DNA of 64,000 nucleotides. Origin: JAJXWB01 sp964634325. Lineage in GTDB: Bacteria > Pseudomonadota > Alphaproteobacteria > Rhizobiales > Beijerinckiaceae. The translations under genes were made by a program, and so were the position numbers. Positions 61,037 through 64,000 of this stretch are shown here, piece by piece; position 1 is the first letter of the stretch; each line of letters opens with the position of its first letter. The notes beneath the pieces were generated by a model. It did not search any database. It was not told the DNA's origin and worked only from the letters and a program-made list of their open reading frames with translations. The stretch is taken from the NCBI GenBank assembly GCA_964634325.1, contig CAZWJF010000004.1, forward strand, positions 62,001 to 126,000, written 5' to 3'.

Positions 61037-61648
61037 TCAGGCGTTGTCGTCGAACCCGCCGACAGCGGCCGGCGCGGTCGCCTGGCGGCGGTCCTGATAG
61101 CGCTGCATGCGCTCCATCCGCTCGCCCGGATCGCGACCGATCTTCGACACCAACTGCACGATGTCGACGAATTCGTCGGCTTGCCGGCGCAATTCATCGG
61201 CGACCATCGGCGGCTGGGTCGTGATGGTCGAAACCACCGAGACGCGCACGCCCTTGCGCTGGATCGCCTCGACCAGCGACCGGAAATCGCCGTCGCCCGA
61301 GAAGAGCACGATATGGTCGAGGTGCTCGGCCATCTCCATCGCGTCCACGGCGAGTTCGATGTCCATGTTGCCCTTGACCTTGCGGCGTCCCGTGGAATCC
61401 ACGAACTCCTTGGTCGGCTTCGTGACGACCGAATAGCCGTTATAGTCGAGCCAGTCGATGAGCGGCCTGATCGCGGAATATTCCTGATCCTCGACGAGCG
61501 CAGTGTAATAAAATGCGCGAACCAGACGGCCCTTGGATTGAAATTCCCGAAGAAGACGCTTGTAGTCGATATCGAAATTCAGAGCCTTCGCTGTCGCGTA
61601 GAGGTTCGCCCCATCTATGAATAGAGCAATTCGTTCTTGTTCTGCCAT
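61037..61648 (-). CDS. NYN domain protein (LabA/DUF88 family)
   Basis: A 203-residue protein with a PIN-like NYN domain, predicted RNase or RNA-binding. Acidic residues for metal lie in ALFIDGANLYATAK near residues 8-21, KGNMDIELAVDAMEMAEHLD (Asp) and VLFSGDGDFRSLVEAIQRKG (Asp-x-Asp). Length and C-terminal extension (QRYQDRRQATA) match the alphaproteobacterial group. It precedes the uracil glycosylase gene by two bases. Biological role unknown. Confidence 0.88.
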   Translation of the reverse strand: MAEQERIALFIDGANLYATAKALNFDIDYKRLLREFQSKGRLVRAFYYTALVEDQEYSAIRPLIDWLDYNGYSVVTKPTKEFVDSTGRRKVKGNMDIELAVDAMEMAEHLDHIVLFSGDGDFRSLVEAIQRKGVRVSVVSTITTQPPMVADELRRQADEFVDIVQLVSKIGRDPGERMERMQRYQDRRQATAPAAVGGFDDNA

Positions 61649-62029
61649 TTTATTCTCTGATCGGGTTTTCCTGCCGCCCACGCCGCTCAACGCGGCGTAG
61701 AAACCCCATACAGACGCCGAAGAACCCGGTGACTTCGTACGCCCGGCCAGCCTTCCGGCCGAAATATGCGCGGGCAACATATTCCCGCAGATTGCGCCAA
61801 AATCGTGCGTCGGGACGCGTCCGTCAAGCGCTTTCCCGAGAGGGAACGTCCTTTGACTTTGAAATCACACATAATTTTTCATTCCTTGCCCGGTCGGAAA
61901 TGTGTGAACAGTCGGCTGACCTATTGAAAACAACGACGTTTGCGGCCCACGATCCGAGGTTGCGCCGGCGGGCGCCAGCGTGTATGGAACCGGACCTTCC
62001 GAACGAAACAGCCGAGGAGTCGACCCGCA
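61649..62029. other. Divergent intergenic region between NYN and rpoZ genes
   Basis: 381 bases with no credible gene. A hairpin ACGCCGC/GCGGCGT lies at 61680-61698, and an AT-rich stretch around 61850-61885 (TTGACTTTGAAATCAC and following) probably holds the rpoZ promoter, though no clean -35/-10 pair with standard spacing is evident. Confidence 0.5.
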
Positions 62030-62419
62030 ATGGCGCGCGTCACGGTCGAAGACTGCATTGAAAAGGTCGAGAATCGATTCGATCTCGTCCTTCTGGCCGC
62101 TCATCGCGCCCGGATGATCTCCTCGGGGCAGTCGATCACGGTCGACCGCGACAACGACAAGAACCCGGTCGTCGCTCTTCGCGAGATCGCCGACGGGACG
62201 CTGACCCCGGAAGATCTCGAGGAAGATTTCATCCACTCGCTGCAGAAGCACGTCGAGGTCGACGAGCCGGAGGCCGAGACTGTCCCGGCGCTGGTCAGCG
62301 CCGAACCCTCGGTGGACGCCGCCGGCGACGTCCAGTTCGATCGTATGACGGAAGAAGACTTGCTGCGCGGGCTCGAAGGCCTCGTGCCGCCGGCCGCGAC
62401 GGAAGACGACGCCGACTGA
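62030..62419 (+). CDS. rpoZ: RNA polymerase omega subunit
   Basis: A 129-residue omega subunit that helps assemble beta prime and, in proteobacteria, forms a ppGpp site. The core MARVTVEDCIEKVENRFDLVLLAAHRARMISSG and NPVVALREIADG are diagnostic. An acidic C-terminal extension (about 80-129) is typical of alphaproteobacteria. GAGGAG lies ten bases before the ATG. It precedes rsh, the ppGpp enzyme, as in many proteobacteria. Confidence 0.95.
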   Translation: MARVTVEDCIEKVENRFDLVLLAAHRARMISSGQSITVDRDNDKNPVVALREIADGTLTPEDLEEDFIHSLQKHVEVDEPEAETVPALVSAEPSVDAAGDVQFDRMTEEDLLRGLEGLVPPAATEDDAD

Positions 62420-62432
62420 TCCGACCAGTATC

Positions 62433-62460
62433 GCGCGCCTCCTTGCAACGAGGCGCGCTT
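62433..62460 (+). terminator. Hairpin after rpoZ, possible terminator
   Basis: Stem GCGCGCCTC/GAGGCGCGC (62433-62441 and 62450-62458) with an eight-base loop and only TT after it. It may be a weak terminator or attenuator between rpoZ and rsh. Confidence 0.5.
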
Positions 62461-62519
62461 GCCACCTCGTCCGACCGGCCCGATAGTTACGCGGCGGCGG
62501 ATAGCGGGGTCTCCAGAAC

Positions 62520-64000
62520 ATGATGCGGCAGTACGAACTCGTTGAACGCGCGCGGAAATACAATCCGAACGCGGACGAGGACCTGCTCAACCGCGCTTAC
62601 GTCTATGCGATGCGGGCGCACGGGGCGCAAAAGCGCGCGTCCGGCGATCCCTACTTTTCCCACCCGCTGGAAGTCGCCGCGATCCTGACCGACCTCGGTC
62701 TGGACGACGCGACGATCGTTGCGGCCGTGCTGCACGATACGATCGAGGACACCACCGCCACGCGCGAGGAGATCGAGCGCCTGTTCGGGCCGGAGATTGC
62801 GCGGCTGGTCGACGGCCTCACCAAGATCAAGAAACTCGATCTCGTCTCCAAGCGCGCGGAGCAGGCCGAAAATTTCCGGAAGCTGTTGCTGGCGATCGCC
62901 GACGACGTGCGCGTCCTGCTGGTCAAGCTCGCGGACCGGCTGCACAACATGCGCACGCTGCATTTCGTTCCGCCCGACAAGCGCAAGCGCATCGCCGAGG
63001 AGACGCTGGACATCTATGCGCCGCTGGCCGGTCGCATGGGCATGCAGACGGTGCGCGACGAACTGGAGAATCTCGCCTTCAAGCACCTCATGCCCGAGGC
63101 GGCCGAAACCATTTCGGCGCGCCTCAAGGATCTCGAGGCGAAGAACGGACCGATTATCCGGCGGATCGAACAGGAATTGCAGCAGGAACTGAAGCTGCGC
63201 GGCATCGAGGCGGAGGTGAAGGGGCGTCAGAAGGCGCCGTATTCCGTCTGGCGCAAGATGGAGCGCAAGTCGATCGCCTTCGAGCAATTGTCTGATATCT
63301 ACGGCTTTCGCATCGTCGTGGCGAATGTCGAGGATTGCTATCGCGTGCTCGGCGTCGTCCATACGAAATGGCCGACGGTGCCGGGCCGGTTCAAGGACTA
63401 TATTTCGACGCCCAAGCAGAACGACTACCGCTCCATCCATACGACGGTCGTCGGTCCGGGACGCCAGCGCGTCGAGTTGCAAATCCGCTCGCGCGAAATG
63501 AACGAAATCGCACGCCTCGGCATCGCCGCGCACGCGCTCTACAAGGATTCGCACGCCGCCGACGCAGAGACGCTGAGCCACGAAAGCGGCGCCTATCGGT
63601 GGCTGCAGCGCACGCTCGAATTACTCGCCGAAGGCGACAGTCCGGAGGAGTTTCTCGAGCATACGAAGCTCGAACTGTTCCACGACCAGGTGTTCTGCTT
63701 CACGCCGAAGGGTCGGTTGATTGCGCTGCCGCGTGGCGCGACGCCGGTCGATTTCGCCTACGCCGTGCACACCGATGTCGGCAATACGGCCGTCGGCGCC
63801 AAGATCAACGGCCGTATCGCGCCGCTGCTGTCGGAGCTGAACAACGGCGACGAAGTCGAAATCGTGCGCGCCGAAGCGCAGACGCCTCCGGCCGCCTGGG
63901 AAACGCTGGCGCGCACCGGCAAGGCGCGCGCGGCGATCCGGCGTGCGACTCGCGACGCCGTGCGCGCGCAATATACGGGGCTCGGCCGACAGATCGTGAC
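62520..64000 (+). CDS. rsh: Bifunctional (p)ppGpp synthetase/hydrolase, C-terminus cut by the window edge
   Basis: At least 493 codons of a RelA/SpoT homologue that makes and breaks (p)ppGpp in the stringent response. The HD hydrolase domain is complete: YFSHPLEVAAIL, HDTIEDT and KLADRLHNMRTL. The synthetase domain has DIYGFRIVVANVEDCYRVLG, RFKDYISTPKQNDYRSIHT. The TGS domain begins at VFCFTPKGRLIALPRGATPVDFAYAVHTDVG. Both activities look intact, as expected for the single Rsh of alphaproteobacteria. Two adjacent ATG codons (62520, 62523) begin the frame; the ribosome site is weak. The frame is open to the last base; the ACT domain lies outside. Confidence 0.95.
   Translation, partial: MMRQYELVERARKYNPNADEDLLNRAYVYAMRAHGAQKRASGDPYFSHPLEVAAILTDLGLDDATIVAAVLHDTIEDTTATREEIERLFGPEIARLVDGLTKIKKLDLVSKRAEQAENFRKLLLAIADDVRVLLVKLADRLHNMRTLHFVPPDKRKRIAEETLDIYAPLAGRMGMQTVRDELENLAFKHLMPEAAETISARLKDLEAKNGPIIRRIEQELQQELKLRGIEAEVKGRQKAPYSVWRKMERKSIAFEQLSDIYGFRIVVANVEDCYRVLGVVHTKWPTVPGRFKDYISTPKQNDYRSIHTTVVGPGRQRVELQIRSREMNEIARLGIAAHALYKDSHAADAETLSHESGAYRWLQRTLELLAEGDSPEEFLEHTKLELFHDQVFCFTPKGRLIALPRGATPVDFAYAVHTDVGNTAVGAKINGRIAPLLSELNNGDEVEIVRAEAQTPPAAWETLARTGKARAAIRRATRDAVRAQYTGLGRQIV

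Noticed and set aside
1..64000. CRISPR arrays, rRNA, complete insertion sequences, riboswitches
   Set aside because: No regularly spaced repeats, no rRNA sequence, no transposase and no recognisable aptamer were seen by eye; a covariance-model search could still find weak RNA elements.

Overview
The window is GC-rich, tightly packed chromosomal DNA from an alphaproteobacterium, most likely of the order Hyphomicrobiales (Rhizobiales). The evidence is a divK-pleD pair beside rpmG, an EipB/DUF1849 envelope protein, Omp2-like (Porin_2) porins, a gatC-gatA...gatB cluster, slt divergent from dapA-smpB, and rpoZ followed by a bifunctional rsh. Family and genus cannot be fixed from these genes. Both edges cut a gene: an unknown protein on the left and rsh on the right.

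Layout. 1-8.4 kb: HerA-like ATPase, AzlC/AzlD exporter, HIT hydrolase, a FemAB-like acyltransferase, a GDPD/RidA pair and EipB. 8.5-17.5 kb: DsrE protein, DNA polymerase IV, the DivK/PleD cell-cycle and c-di-GMP regulators, an SDR, L33, ribokinase, an MFS permease and a Nudix hydrolase. 17.5-25 kb: RNase R, a DUF1615 protein and topoisomerase I. 25-31 kb: pyrB with a catalytically defective dihydroorotase homologue, plsY, dprA and ruvX. 31-38.4 kb: the GatCAB amidotransferase genes, a CHAD protein and a lysine/alanine-rich histone-like protein.

38.8-45.6 kb is the accessory-looking stretch. It holds tRNA-Ser(GCU) with a duplicated 3' end, two nearly identical porin genes facing away from each other, an AT-richer spacer between them, and a tyrosine recombinase. 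The left porin copy keeps an open frame of about 554 codons and its own terminator, but it has no promoter, start codon or first half of the signal peptide. The right copy has all of these. Homology between the copies starts abruptly 37 bases after the right copy's ATG, with a perfect 121-base inverted repeat, and the reading frames match across the joint. Inverting the 983-base spacer would therefore move the start and signal sequence from one porin to the other. This possible porin-switching locus is the main finding; inversion itself is inferred, not observed.

45.6-64 kb returns to core-like content: an OmpA/BON protein paired with a membrane-anchored tandem HhH protein, an alpha/beta hydrolase, an M81 peptidase and an arylsulfatase, then slt, dapA, smpB, an acyltransferase, a family 5 uracil-DNA glycosylase, a NYN protein, rpoZ and rsh. 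No CRISPR array, rRNA, complete insertion sequence or recognisable riboswitch was seen.
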